A DNA stretch of 59,308 bases from Clostridiales bacterium (GCA_012522735.1 JAAYJU010000133.1:1-59308), one strand, 5' to 3'. Numbered from the stretch's first letter, positions 34,190-42,589 are shown. The notes: generated by a model from the sequence alone, not told the origin. A program made the numbers and translations.

Positions 34190-36100
34190 TTATTGAATAA
34201 GGTTTGCCCTAAGCTTTAAGGTTTCCTTCTCCTTTTTCTGCTGATACATTTTCTTGTCAGCGGTTACCAAGCAATCCTCAACCGTTGTATTCTTATCGGG
34301 ATTAACAAGACCCCATCCATAGCTGACATATACATTAAACTCTTGATTACCACTTTGATTAAATCTATCCAACTCACCTATAAATCTTCTTATAAATCGG
34401 AAGACTTTTTCTTCATCATACTCCAGACCAATTACAATAAACTCGTCTCCTCCAAATCGTACACAAATCTCGTCATCATCTGCTGATATATTCAATGCCT
34501 CGGCTACAGCTTTTAGAGCAATATCTCCACCGACATGGCCATAATTATCATTTATATGTTTTAGCTTGTCCAAATCAGCAGTAAATACCATTATAGTGGC
34601 TTTTTTATCTACAGCCTGTTTCAGGTACTTTTCTCCGAGACTTTCAAGGCCTCTTCTGTTATATAAGCCCGTTAACTCATCTCGTATATACATATCCTCC
34701 AGCTTGTAGACAAGTCGGTTAAGCTCGCTATGTACCCTGACATTTTCTAAGGCATTGCTTACATTAATCAGCCATGCCTGAAAGGTAGTCATATAGGTTT
34801 GTATCTTTTCAAAGGCAATAGCCACATATCCAAAGTTAACCGACCGATGATGTAATAGGGCAAAATAATATATTAATGGTTTATCATCTTCGAATTGAGG
34901 TGGAATCAAATTGTTTCTGGAAAAACGAACTCTGGTATATCCCTGGCGATTTTTTGTTCCCGACTCCATAATCATTTCTTCGTCAGGCTTATAGCTCCTT
35001 TCTTCGCCCTCTTTTACGCTTTGCCAGTCAGTATGTAAGCACATATAAAAATCCGTAAAGCCAATATTCTCATATACATAATGAAAAAGCCTATCATTAA
35101 TTTCATCCAGGGTAGTTATGCCGGTTAAGTCTGCCGACATATAGGCGTTTCGCATAACCTCCCTTTGTAAGCTCTCCACTATTCTGAAATAATGCTTTTT
35201 CTGGTCGTTTTTTTCATGGTCTGCATTATATTGGCAACCGCAGGATGCTCTATATATGGTGTTTGTTTTAATATATGAATCTTGCTCTTCCGAAAATCCC
35301 TGATTAATACGAATAATTTTATCTACTGCCTCCATGCCCATCTCTACAGCGGGCATTCTGGCTGTTGTAAGAGCAGGGGTGTATTCAGCTGAATCTGCTA
35401 TATCATCGCATCCTGATATGGCAACTACATCGGGTATGGATATCCCCCTATTCTCCAATTCTCCTGCTACAGTAAGAGCCATAAAATCATTAGCACAGAT
35501 AATTGCTTGTGGCATAGATAAAGATCCAGACATCCAAAAATCCACGGCCTTTTTTCCTTCGATTTTCCATAAGTCGCCGTAATATATTCTCTCTTCTTCT
35601 ATAGGAATATTATATTCTTCTAAAATTCTTTTAAAACAAGCCAGTCGTTTCTCAGAGTCGGGGAAACCCTTAGGCCCTGCCAAGAAATTAAGCTTTGTAA
35701 ATCCATGTACAGTAATAAAATGTCTAATAATATCTTCGAGCACCTTGTTATCGTCGATTAAAACATTATAGTATTCGCCAATCCTTCTTCTTATACTAAC
35801 TACAGGGCAAGTGCTGCTTGTGCGAATATGATTCCTTATTTGCTGCTCAAGTCCTTTAACTGCCATAGTATCGGTAGCTAAAATAATGCCATCCAATTTA
35901 CTATAGTCGGGTAAATCACTTATCTTTCTCTCTCCTGCGTCATATTCATTCTGCCCATAGCCCCCAAAGTTAGTAAAAAAGGCGACATTATAGTTAAGCT
36001 CCCACGCACGAATCGAGATTCCTCTGCTAAGGGCCTCTGTAAATTCACTATTTACTTGTGAAATAAATGCACCTATTGTTTTTCTACCGTTTAAAAACAC
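34190..36100 (-). CDS. LacI-type sensor / GGDEF diguanylate cyclase (copy 2)
   Basis: A 636-residue protein with the same layout: cytosolic LacI-type binding domain (TIGAFISQVNSEFTEALS, ISGCDDIADSAEYTPALTT), a middle domain, then GGDEF (DELTGLYNRRGLESLG, RFGGDEFIVIG). The I-site RxxD is again missing (DxxE). The start is GTG, with AAGGAG 8 nt upstream. The two copies are colinear throughout and arose by tandem duplication. They lie downstream of a TrpXYZ-like importer on the same strand, so the imported ligand might be what they sense. That is inference. Confidence 0.88.
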   Translation of the reverse strand: MFLNGRKTIGAFISQVNSEFTEALSRGISIRAWELNYNVAFFTNFGGYGQNEYDAGERKISDLPDYSKLDGIILATDTMAVKGLEQQIRNHIRTSSTCPVVSIRRRIGEYYNVLIDDNKVLEDIIRHFITVHGFTKLNFLAGPKGFPDSEKRLACFKRILEEYNIPIEEERIYYGDLWKIEGKKAVDFWMSGSLSMPQAIICANDFMALTVAGELENRGISIPDVVAISGCDDIADSAEYTPALTTARMPAVEMGMEAVDKIIRINQGFSEEQDSYIKTNTIYRASCGCQYNADHEKNDQKKHYFRIVESLQREVMRNAYMSADLTGITTLDEINDRLFHYVYENIGFTDFYMCLHTDWQSVKEGEERSYKPDEEMIMESGTKNRQGYTRVRFSRNNLIPPQFEDDKPLIYYFALLHHRSVNFGYVAIAFEKIQTYMTTFQAWLINVSNALENVRVHSELNRLVYKLEDMYIRDELTGLYNRRGLESLGEKYLKQAVDKKATIMVFTADLDKLKHINDNYGHVGGDIALKAVAEALNISADDDEICVRFGGDEFIVIGLEYDEEKVFRFIRRFIGELDRFNQSGNQEFNVYVSYGWGLVNPDKNTTVEDCLVTADKKMYQQKKEKETLKLRANLIQ

Positions 36101-36245
36101 TCAGCACTCTCCTTGTACATCTTATATCTAGTATTCATGTATGTTGTAAAATAAATTGTGCTTATTTACTATAATATATAACAAATCACGGCAAAAAACA
36201 ATATGATTCTCTGTTTAACTTTCACTCTTTATTAAATTTTCCAAT

Positions 36246-37040
36246 CTAAGATAAAATCATCCTGTCATTTGCAAAGCTTCCTTTACTTACAGTCTCAAAC
36301 TTCTTCAGCAAATCCGTAACCTTTAAATTACTTTTTTCCTCGCCACTTACATCAAATATGATATTTCCTTCATACATCATAATTAAGCGATTCCCATACT
36401 GGATGGCTTGTTTCATATTATGAGTTACCATAAGAGTAGTAAGGTTATTGGCTGAGACTATATCTTGCGTAAGTTCTAGTACTCTTTCAGCGGTACTTGG
36501 ATCCAAGGCGGCCGTATGCTCATCTAAAAGAAGAAGCTTTGGCTCTTGTAGGGTTGCCATAAGTAGGGTTAAGGCCTGCCTTTGACCTCCGGATAGAAGG
36601 CCTACCTTTGTGCTCATTCTGGTCTCTAGACCTAAGCCTAGGTTGTTTAGCTTTTCCATATAAATCTGCTTTTCTTTATTGGTAATTCCCCATCTAAGCC
36701 CCCTCCTCTTACCCCTTCGGTAAGCTAGAGCTAGGTTCTCCTGTATCTCCATATTAGCGGCGGTACCCATCATTGGGTCTTGAAATACTCTACCAAGATC
36801 CTTTGCTCTCCTATATTCCGGAAGATTTGTTATATCGTCGCCATCCAATAATATTCTACCGCTATCAGGAGAGTACACACCGGCTATAAGATTGAGTAAA
36901 GTGGATTTTCCAGCACCGTTTCCTCCGATAACCGTAACAAAGTCTCCCCTTCGTAAATGCAGAGACAGGTCATTAATAGCACGTTTTTCATTGACTGTGT
37001 TTTGATTAAAGGTTTTATATATACCATTAAATCTCAACAT
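36246..37040 (-). CDS. ABC transporter ATP-binding protein (TrpXYZ-like importer)
   Basis: A 264-residue ATPase. Walker A is VIGGNGAGKSTLLNLIAG, the signature LSGGQRQALTLLMA, Walker B LLLLDEHTAALDP, and the switch histidine is in LMVTHNMKQAI. Sequence style matches the third component of aromatic amino acid/tryptophan-type importers with PF04392 binding proteins. The ATG has GAGGAGG 9 nt upstream, and that ribosome-binding region is present in three tandem 46-bp units. Confidence 0.93.
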   Translation of the reverse strand: MLRFNGIYKTFNQNTVNEKRAINDLSLHLRRGDFVTVIGGNGAGKSTLLNLIAGVYSPDSGRILLDGDDITNLPEYRRAKDLGRVFQDPMMGTAANMEIQENLALAYRRGKRRGLRWGITNKEKQIYMEKLNNLGLGLETRMSTKVGLLSGGQRQALTLLMATLQEPKLLLLDEHTAALDPSTAERVLELTQDIVSANNLTTLMVTHNMKQAIQYGNRLIMMYEGNIIFDVSGEEKSNLKVTDLLKKFETVSKGSFANDRMILS

Positions 37041-37049
37041 TATTTTAAA

Positions 37050-37195
37050 CCTCCTCGTAAGTGTTAATTTTCAGTAACAATAAACGGAGGTTTTACCTCC
37101 TCGTAAGTGTTAATTTTCAGTAACAATAAACGGAGGTTTTACCTCCTCGTAAATGTTAGTTTTTAGTAACATTGATCGGAGGTTTTACCTCCTTA
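37050..37195 (-). repeat. Three tandem 46-bp ribosome-binding-site units with SD/anti-SD palindromes
   Basis: Units begin at 37050, 37096 and 37142, with a partial fourth ending at 37195. On the minus strand each reads GAGGAGGTAAAACCTCCG at its start and about 28 spacer bases after it. The two nearest the ATPase gene are identical; the third differs at several bases and lies partly inside the permease 3' end. Each GGAGGT-AAA-ACCTCC is a mini-hairpin. The original site was probably that at the permease 3' end, later duplicated toward the ATPase. Confidence 0.85.
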
Positions 37196-38112
37196 CGCGC
37201 AAATAAAGGCTTGTTCTTTAACATGTTCGGAATAGATAGGGCTAATGCAACCACAATAGCGGTGAATAATTTCATATCGTTTGTGTCAAGTCCCAGACGT
37301 AGTATTAGGGCAATGATAATTCTGTATATGACTGATCCACACATTATCGCCAGCATCTTTATAGCAAAATTCTTAGCTTTAAAGAACAACACCTCTCCTA
37401 TTACTATGGATGCTAGCCCTATTACTATTACACCCTGACCCATACCAACATCGGCATAGCCCTGTGTCTGTGTCACCAAGGCCCCTGCTAATGCTATAAG
37501 TCCGTTAGAAAATGAAAGGCCGGCAATCTTCATCATGTCTGTATTGACACCCTGTGCCCTTACCATGGTGTCATTATTTCCGGTTGCCCTTATACAGCTG
37601 CCTATTTCCGTACCAAAAAACCAATAGAGAAAGGCTATGGCTATTAATGAAAAAATTAAGCCTACAAGTAAAACCACTCCGGTTTGAAGGATAAAATCCA
37701 TAATTCCAAGCTCGGCGGCAGTAGGTAATTTATCTTTAATCATAAATATCAGCGATTTGTTTCCAACAAGTGAGGTGTTGGGCTGTCCCATAATTCTTAG
37801 ATTGATTGAGTATAAACCGAACATGGTTAAAATACCTGAAAGTATAGATGGGATTTTAAGCTTTGTGTGCAAAAGACCAGTGATAGCACCTGCTGCTAAT
37901 CCTGATAAGAGCGCCACAAATAGGCTTAAAATTGGATTAAGCTTTAAGCCCACCACAAAAACAGAGCTGATACTTCCTCCCAGTGCAAAGCTGCCCTCAC
38001 AGGTTAAATCAGCATAATTTAGTATTCTAAATGTTATAAATACTCCCAAGGCAAATATTGTCCAAGTTAAGCCCTGAGCAGTAGCTCCATATACAGACAA
38101 GAGTAGGTTCAT
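37156..38112 (-). CDS. ABC transporter permease (TrpXYZ-like importer)
   Basis: A 318-residue integral membrane protein with about eight to nine hydrophobic segments, of the branched-chain permease-like fold used by PF04392-type importers (TWTIFALGVFITFRILNYAD, GSFALGGSISSVFVVGLKL). Its last 11 residues (EVKPPINVTKN) are encoded by the outermost unit of a 46-bp tandem repeat, so the C-terminal tail has been shaped by the duplicated ribosome-binding region of the next gene. A terminator-like hairpin separates it from the binding protein upstream. Confidence 0.92.
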   Translation of the reverse strand: MNLLLSVYGATAQGLTWTIFALGVFITFRILNYADLTCEGSFALGGSISSVFVVGLKLNPILSLFVALLSGLAAGAITGLLHTKLKIPSILSGILTMFGLYSINLRIMGQPNTSLVGNKSLIFMIKDKLPTAAELGIMDFILQTGVVLLVGLIFSLIAIAFLYWFFGTEIGSCIRATGNNDTMVRAQGVNTDMMKIAGLSFSNGLIALAGALVTQTQGYADVGMGQGVIVIGLASIVIGEVLFFKAKNFAIKMLAIMCGSVIYRIIIALILRLGLDTNDMKLFTAIVVALALSIPNMLKNKPLFARKEVKPPINVTKN

Positions 38113-38184
38113 TAAATCATTTCCTTTCTTACTTGATTATTCTATTTTAATAGCAATTCGACGTGCAGGCAACCGTTAAAAATA

Positions 38185-38216
38185 AAATAAGCGAAGCGGG
38201 GACTCTTCGCTTATTT
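38185..38216 (-). terminator. Intra-operon terminator between binding protein and permease
   Basis: On the minus strand AAATAAGCGAAG pairs with CTTCGCTTATTT around an 8-base loop, followed by an AT-rich stretch with several T residues. It would allow more binding protein than permease, a usual arrangement in importers. Confidence 0.75.
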
Positions 38217-38241
38217 ACTTTGCTATTCTTTATTATTATGC

Positions 38242-39207
38242 CTATTCTGAAGCAAGCTCCTTAGGAATCTCTATTCCAAGCTGATTTGCTACCTCTTCAT
38301 TAATAGTCAGTGCATATTCATCCGCCGGCAGATATTCGATAGGCATGGTTGCAGTGGAGGCTTTATCCCTGATAATCCTAACCGCCTGCTCCCCTGTCAA
38401 ATATCCCAGTTTATAATAGTCAATACCATAGGTTGCCAGACCACCTTTACTTACCATTCCCTCTTCACCACATATAATGGGAATACCGTTGGGGTTTGCT
38501 ACCATAGCTACTGTGGGCATACCGGACGCTATGGTATTATCCGTAGGTGCATAGATTGCATCAACCTTTCCGACTAATGACTGAACAATCTGCTCGATAT
38601 CATTGGTGTTCGATACGGTTGCTTCCACAACCTCTAAACCTAGTTCCTCGGCCGCCTCTTTAGCCATCTCAACTTGAATCTTTGAATTACTTTCACTGGA
38701 GCTGTATAAAATTGCTATTGTTTTAGCCTCTGGAACAAGCTGAGTTAAAAGCTCTATCTGTTGTTTAACCGGAGTGAGATCAGATGTGCCTGACACATTT
38801 CCTCCGGGTGCCTCATTGGATTCAACAAGATCCGAGCCTGCCGGATCCGTTACAGCTGTAACAAGAATAGGAATGTCTCTTGTAGCGTTAGCAACAGCCT
38901 GAGCAGAGGGGGTAGCAATAGCTAAGATTAAATCGCTGCCGTCATTAACCAGCTTTGTTGCTATGGTGTTAAGTGTAGCTTGGTCGTTCTGAGCATTTTG
39001 ATAATCGATTTTAATATTCTCTCCGTCTATGTATCCCGCATCCTTAAGTGCATCTACGAAACCTTCATAACTGGCATCTAGTGCCTCATGTCTAACCAAT
39101 TGGTTAATACCAATTTTAAATAGTTTTTCTTTTTTTCCGCATCCACTAAGCAATCCTGCGGCTAGGGCAAGAACCACTACCCCTACTAAAATCCTCCTGA
39201 TTTTCAT
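38242..39207 (-). CDS. ABC transporter substrate-binding lipoprotein (PF04392, TrpX-like)
   Basis: A 321-residue lipoprotein with signal sequence and lipobox LAAGLLSGCGKK. The mature part follows the PF04392 pattern: HEALDASYEGFVDALKDAGY, ATPSAQAVANATRDIPILVT, AIYAPTDNTIASGMPTVAM. Related proteins bind tryptophan or tyrosine, so an aromatic amino acid is the likely ligand, although no tryptophan T-box precedes the gene. The ATG has GAGGAGG 8 nt upstream. A strong promoter and a duplicated leader lie further upstream. Confidence 0.93.
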   Translation of the reverse strand: MKIRRILVGVVVLALAAGLLSGCGKKEKLFKIGINQLVRHEALDASYEGFVDALKDAGYIDGENIKIDYQNAQNDQATLNTIATKLVNDGSDLILAIATPSAQAVANATRDIPILVTAVTDPAGSDLVESNEAPGGNVSGTSDLTPVKQQIELLTQLVPEAKTIAILYSSSESNSKIQVEMAKEAAEELGLEVVEATVSNTNDIEQIVQSLVGKVDAIYAPTDNTIASGMPTVAMVANPNGIPIICGEEGMVSKGGLATYGIDYYKLGYLTGEQAVRIIRDKASTATMPIEYLPADEYALTINEEVANQLGIEIPKELASE

Positions 39208-39214
39208 TTCAAAA

Positions 39215-39270
39215 TCCTCCTCATAAATTATTATTGTAACAGCTCTTTTAACGGAGGATTTATCCTCCTC
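39215..39270 (-). repeat. Duplicated SD element with SD/anti-SD palindrome, binding-protein leader
   Basis: The used ribosome-binding site (39215-39222 region) recurs 48 bp upstream at 39263. The extra copy is part of the palindrome 39253-39268 (GGAGGA-TAAA-TCCTCC on the minus strand). A more degraded copy of the same element may lie at 39318-39340. The spacer between copies is not conserved, so this duplication looks older than those at 37050 and 18961. Confidence 0.65.
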
Positions 39271-39352
39271 TAAAATTTGTTTTTATAGCAAATATATTAT
39301 TTATTACTACACATATAACGGAAAATTTCTCCTACTCTTGTTTTCACTTTAG

Positions 39353-39376
39353 CGCTTTGACGCTTTGACGCTTTTA
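39353..39376 (-). repeat. 8-bp tandem repeat, three copies, in the binding-protein leader
   Basis: CGCTTTGA occurs twice and CGCTTTTA once without gaps at 39353-39376, just downstream of the -10 box, so it lies at the very start of the transcript. Confidence 0.6.
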
Positions 39377-39384
39377 ATGGATAA

Positions 39385-39413
39385 AGTATACTATGTTTTT
39401 AATTCTATGTCAA
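39385..39413 (-). promoter_or_regulatory. Sigma-A promoter of the ABC importer operon
   Basis: On the minus strand TTGACA (39413-39408) and TATACT (39390-39385) are 17 bp apart, a near-perfect vegetative promoter. It gives a leader of about 170 nt that holds the 8-bp tandem repeats and the duplicated SD elements. Confidence 0.8.
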
Positions 39414-39442
39414 TACATAATTTTTTTAGCACAACATGAACA

Positions 39443-39462
39443 CTCGTGACTTTAGTCATGAG
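39443..39462. repeat. Short hairpin CTCGTGAC-TTTA-GTCATGAG
   Basis: An 8-bp near-perfect stem with a 4-base loop between the divergent binding-protein and GerA-family genes. It has the same architecture as the hairpins at 11896 and 31293. Confidence 0.6.
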
Positions 39463-39552
39463 AGGTTCAAGAAGGAATTAAAATACAATAAGAGGTAACG
39501 CTATCAATAATGAATGTTTTTATATTAAAAGCTTTAATGATTGGAGGTTATC

Positions 39553-41004
39553 ATGGATAATACCATAAGATTATCATCAGACATAAATCAGAACATTAGA
39601 TTACTAAATCAATATCTACCTCTAGAAAAGAGCTTTGATATCATAGGTAGAGAATTAATTATCGGGCAAAGCACCAGAGCTTATTTGGTTTTTATTGATG
39701 GCTTTGCTAAGGATGATATTATGCTTTGGATTTTGCAGGTATTACAGTCACTATCAGAAAATGATATGTCTAATAATACTATTCAGACTCTTATGAGAAA
39801 GAAAATCGGTTATATAGAGGTAGAGCTATTTAGTGATTTAGAGCAGATGAGGTCTATGGTATTAGCCGGAGCCGTAGGCTTTATTATGGACGGTCAGGAT
39901 GAAGGCCTTATTATTGATGCAAGAGAATATCCTGTTCGTAGCCCTGAGGAACCAGAGCTTGAGAAGGTTAGTAGAGGCTCAAGAGATGGTTTGGTAGAGA
40001 CAATTATATTTAATACGGCACTGATTAGACGTAGACTTCGAGACCCAAACTTGATTTTTGAAATAACAACTGTGGGAAAGCGTTCAAAAACAGATGTGGT
40101 AATAGCTTATCTCGATGATATGGTAGATAAAAAGCTACTTTCTGAAATTCAGACAAAGATAGATAAAATTGATGTGGGTGCTCTTGTTATGGCCGAAAAG
40201 ACGCTGGAAGAGCTCTTAATCAAAAAGCATTGGTATAATCCTCTGCCACAGGTAAAGTTCACTGAGCGGCCTGATGTGGTTGCAGCACACCTGATGGAAG
40301 GACATATTGCAATTATAGTAGATACCTCTCCTAGCATTATGCTACTACCGGTTACAATGTTTCATTTTACACAGCATGCCGAGGATTACTATCAGAACAT
40401 TCTGGTTGGAAGCTACTATAGATGGGTACGCTTTTTGGGAATGTTATTTACTCTTTTACTTCCTCCTCTGTGGCTTTTACTAGTACAAAATAAAGAGCTC
40501 CTTCCTGACTTTCTACAGTTTCTTGGTCCTAAGGAGGAATACACTCTCCCCTTATTTATCCAGCTCTTATTATTGGAACTCGGCATGGATATTCTTCGCT
40601 TGTCATCCATCCATACACCCAACGCTCTTAACACATCCTTGGGAATCATCGGAGGTCTTATTTTAAGTGATCTGGCGGTTAAGGTGGGGATATTTGTTCC
40701 CGAAACCGTACTTTATATAGCTCTTGCTGCAGTCGGTACCTTTGCTACCCCTAGCTTGGAATTTGCTCTAGCCATCCGTATTTTCCGACTTTTTTTACTT
40801 ATAATGACCGGTGTTTTTGGTGTCTGGGGATTTGCCTTGAGTCTCCTTGTAATTATAATTATTATATTTACATCTAGATCCTTTAAATATGGTAAGCACT
40901 ATACCTGGCCTCTGTTCCCCTTTAAATGGAAGCCTTTAGCCCATATACTTTTTAGAATGCCCATCCCTAAAATAGGTGCAAATAATAATGACAAAAAATC
41001 TTAG
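39553..41004 (+). CDS. GerA-family spore germination protein (GerAA/SpoVAF-like)
   Basis: A 483-residue membrane protein. The hydrophilic N-terminal domain (about 1-240) precedes the hallmark RPDVVAAHLMEGHIAIIVDT and ITSPSIMLLP-type stretch, FHFTQHAEDYYQNILVG, and a membrane domain of about five segments (FLGMLFTLLLPPLWLLLV and others). I chose the ATG at 39553 because TTGGAGG lies 7 nt upstream. GerAA-type proteins form germinant receptors with GerAB and GerAC, neither of which is adjacent. The related SpoVAF also fits. A spore cortex-lytic-like gene follows. Confidence 0.85.
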   Translation: MDNTIRLSSDINQNIRLLNQYLPLEKSFDIIGRELIIGQSTRAYLVFIDGFAKDDIMLWILQVLQSLSENDMSNNTIQTLMRKKIGYIEVELFSDLEQMRSMVLAGAVGFIMDGQDEGLIIDAREYPVRSPEEPELEKVSRGSRDGLVETIIFNTALIRRRLRDPNLIFEITTVGKRSKTDVVIAYLDDMVDKKLLSEIQTKIDKIDVGALVMAEKTLEELLIKKHWYNPLPQVKFTERPDVVAAHLMEGHIAIIVDTSPSIMLLPVTMFHFTQHAEDYYQNILVGSYYRWVRFLGMLFTLLLPPLWLLLVQNKELLPDFLQFLGPKEEYTLPLFIQLLLLELGMDILRLSSIHTPNALNTSLGIIGGLILSDLAVKVGIFVPETVLYIALAAVGTFATPSLEFALAIRIFRLFLLIMTGVFGVWGFALSLLVIIIIIFTSRSFKYGKHYTWPLFPFKWKPLAHILFRMPIPKIGANNNDKKS

Positions 41005-41097
41005 TATCCTATATATTATTTTAAACCAAGCGGCTTAATGTGGTTATAATTAATCTTTAGCTCATATAATAGTATATCAAGTGTTATGGAGTTAATT

Positions 41098-42393
41098 ATG
41101 ATTATACATGTTGTACAGCCAGGGGATACTATACAATCGATCGCCAATCAATATGAAACGTCCGTATCTATTTTAATAGGAGACAATTTATTAAGTGAGC
41201 CTCAAAATTTAGTTATAGGCCAGTGTATTGTTATTGCACAACCGGAGTTAATATATATAGTTCAAGAGGATGATACCTTAAGTAATATCGCCAATTCACA
41301 TAATGTTACAATAATGCAATTGCTTCAGAACAACCCCTTCCTAAGTGATAGAGCATACATCTATCCTGGTGACAGAATCGTAATAAGCTATAATAAAGTC
41401 GGAAGAATCGCTACACATGGTAATGCACTTCCCTATATTAACAATGAAACATATAGAAAGACACTACCATACCTGACATATCTATCTATTGTAAATTACA
41501 CCGCAACGGATACCGGTGAAATCATTTCATACTATGATGATATAGAGCTTATTCAAATAGCAAAGGACTACCATGTTCTTCCCTTTCTGTTTTTAACAAC
41601 TCTTACAATTAAAGGAGAAGCCAATATAAGAACAGCCTATGAATTGTTATTAAGTGAGGATATTCAAGACAGGCTCATGGAGAATATTCTTTTAATACTA
41701 AGAGAAAAGGGCTTCGCCGGACTAAATCTTTCTATTGAATATGTAAGCGAGGCCAATTTACCATATATAGAGAAAGTCTCAGCCAGAATAGCAGAAAGAT
41801 TAGGTGAGGAGGGCTTTTTAGCATTTGTAACAATTAATCCAAATATAACCCTTGTAGATGATGAGTTGGTTTTCCAAAGAGTCGATTATACTACCTTAGG
41901 TAATATGGCGGATAGTATTATTTTTATGAATTATGAATGGGCTATGAATCTAAATCCTCCCTCGCCGGTGAGTTCAATCTTTCAAATAGATAATTATCTG
42001 CAATATCTTAGGGGAACCATACCTTCAGATAAGTTAAGTATTGGCCTGGCAACCATTGGATATGATTGGGAGCTTCCTTTTATAGCAGGCTTATCTAGTG
42101 TGCGTATCCTTACCTATGATAGTGCCGTTGCTTTGGCGCGTAATGAAGGTGTGGTTATTCAGTTTGATAATCGTTCTAAAACACCTTATTATTTTTATAC
42201 CAGCCGTGTCACACCCTATCCAGTAGAGCACCTTGTGTGGTTTGTTGATGCAAGAAGTATAGATGCTTTATTAGATTTGGTGGTTGAATATGATTTGCAG
42301 GGAACCGGTATATGGAATATAACTGTATATAATGCACAGCTATGGTTAATTATTAATTCTCAGTTTGAGATAGCAAAGTTCGAGGTGGATTAG
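41098..42393 (+). CDS. LysM / GH18-like spore protein (YaaH/SleL family)
   Basis: Two LysM peptidoglycan-binding repeats (IHVVQPGDTIQSIANQYETS and YIVQEDDTLSNIANSHNVT) lead into a glycoside hydrolase 18-like barrel (about 105-430). The family's active site normally has D-x-E in a strand such as GVNIDFE. Here it reads GLNLSIEYV: the glutamate is kept but the aspartate is Ser, so activity may be altered. No signal peptide is seen, as for other spore-coat LysM proteins. The ATG at 41098 is preferred because GGAG is 6 nt upstream. Confidence 0.85.
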   Translation: MIIHVVQPGDTIQSIANQYETSVSILIGDNLLSEPQNLVIGQCIVIAQPELIYIVQEDDTLSNIANSHNVTIMQLLQNNPFLSDRAYIYPGDRIVISYNKVGRIATHGNALPYINNETYRKTLPYLTYLSIVNYTATDTGEIISYYDDIELIQIAKDYHVLPFLFLTTLTIKGEANIRTAYELLLSEDIQDRLMENILLILREKGFAGLNLSIEYVSEANLPYIEKVSARIAERLGEEGFLAFVTINPNITLVDDELVFQRVDYTTLGNMADSIIFMNYEWAMNLNPPSPVSSIFQIDNYLQYLRGTIPSDKLSIGLATIGYDWELPFIAGLSSVRILTYDSAVALARNEGVVIQFDNRSKTPYYFYTSRVTPYPVEHLVWFVDARSIDALLDLVVEYDLQGTGIWNITVYNAQLWLIINSQFEIAKFEVD

Positions 42394-42444
42394 AATATGG
42401 ATATACCTACGGTCCCTCGGTCGCGTAGGCTTCGCATGAGTACT

Positions 42445-42589
42445 GTATCTGAGTCCGACACTGTAACCTCACGGCCTTCAGCCGTTTCGGTCATGCCGGC
42501 TTCGCCGGTACCAAGAAAAGAAGGGTACTGCACTTACAAGCAAGCTTGCATCACAGTACCCCTCTTTTCTTGGTGTCGAACTCAGATTC
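42445..42589. repeat. 145-bp imperfect palindrome with nested hairpins
   Basis: Outer arms GTATCTGAGTCCGACAC (42445-42461) and GTGTCGAACTCAGATTC (42573-42589) pair with two mismatches. Inner 21-base arms (42510-42530 and 42554-42574) pair with one mismatch around a loop containing GCAAGCTTGC. The left side carries a 48-base insertion made of two more small hairpins (ACGGC-CTTCA-GCCGT and CCGGC-TTC-GCCGG). It lies between the LysM gene and tRNA-Lys. It may be a non-autonomous mobile element or a large terminator. Confidence 0.75.

Noticed and set aside
39208-39552. Possible tryptophan T-box upstream of the TrpX-like gene
   Set aside because: No T-box sequence (GGTGGNACCGCG) or specifier-like stem is present in the leader.
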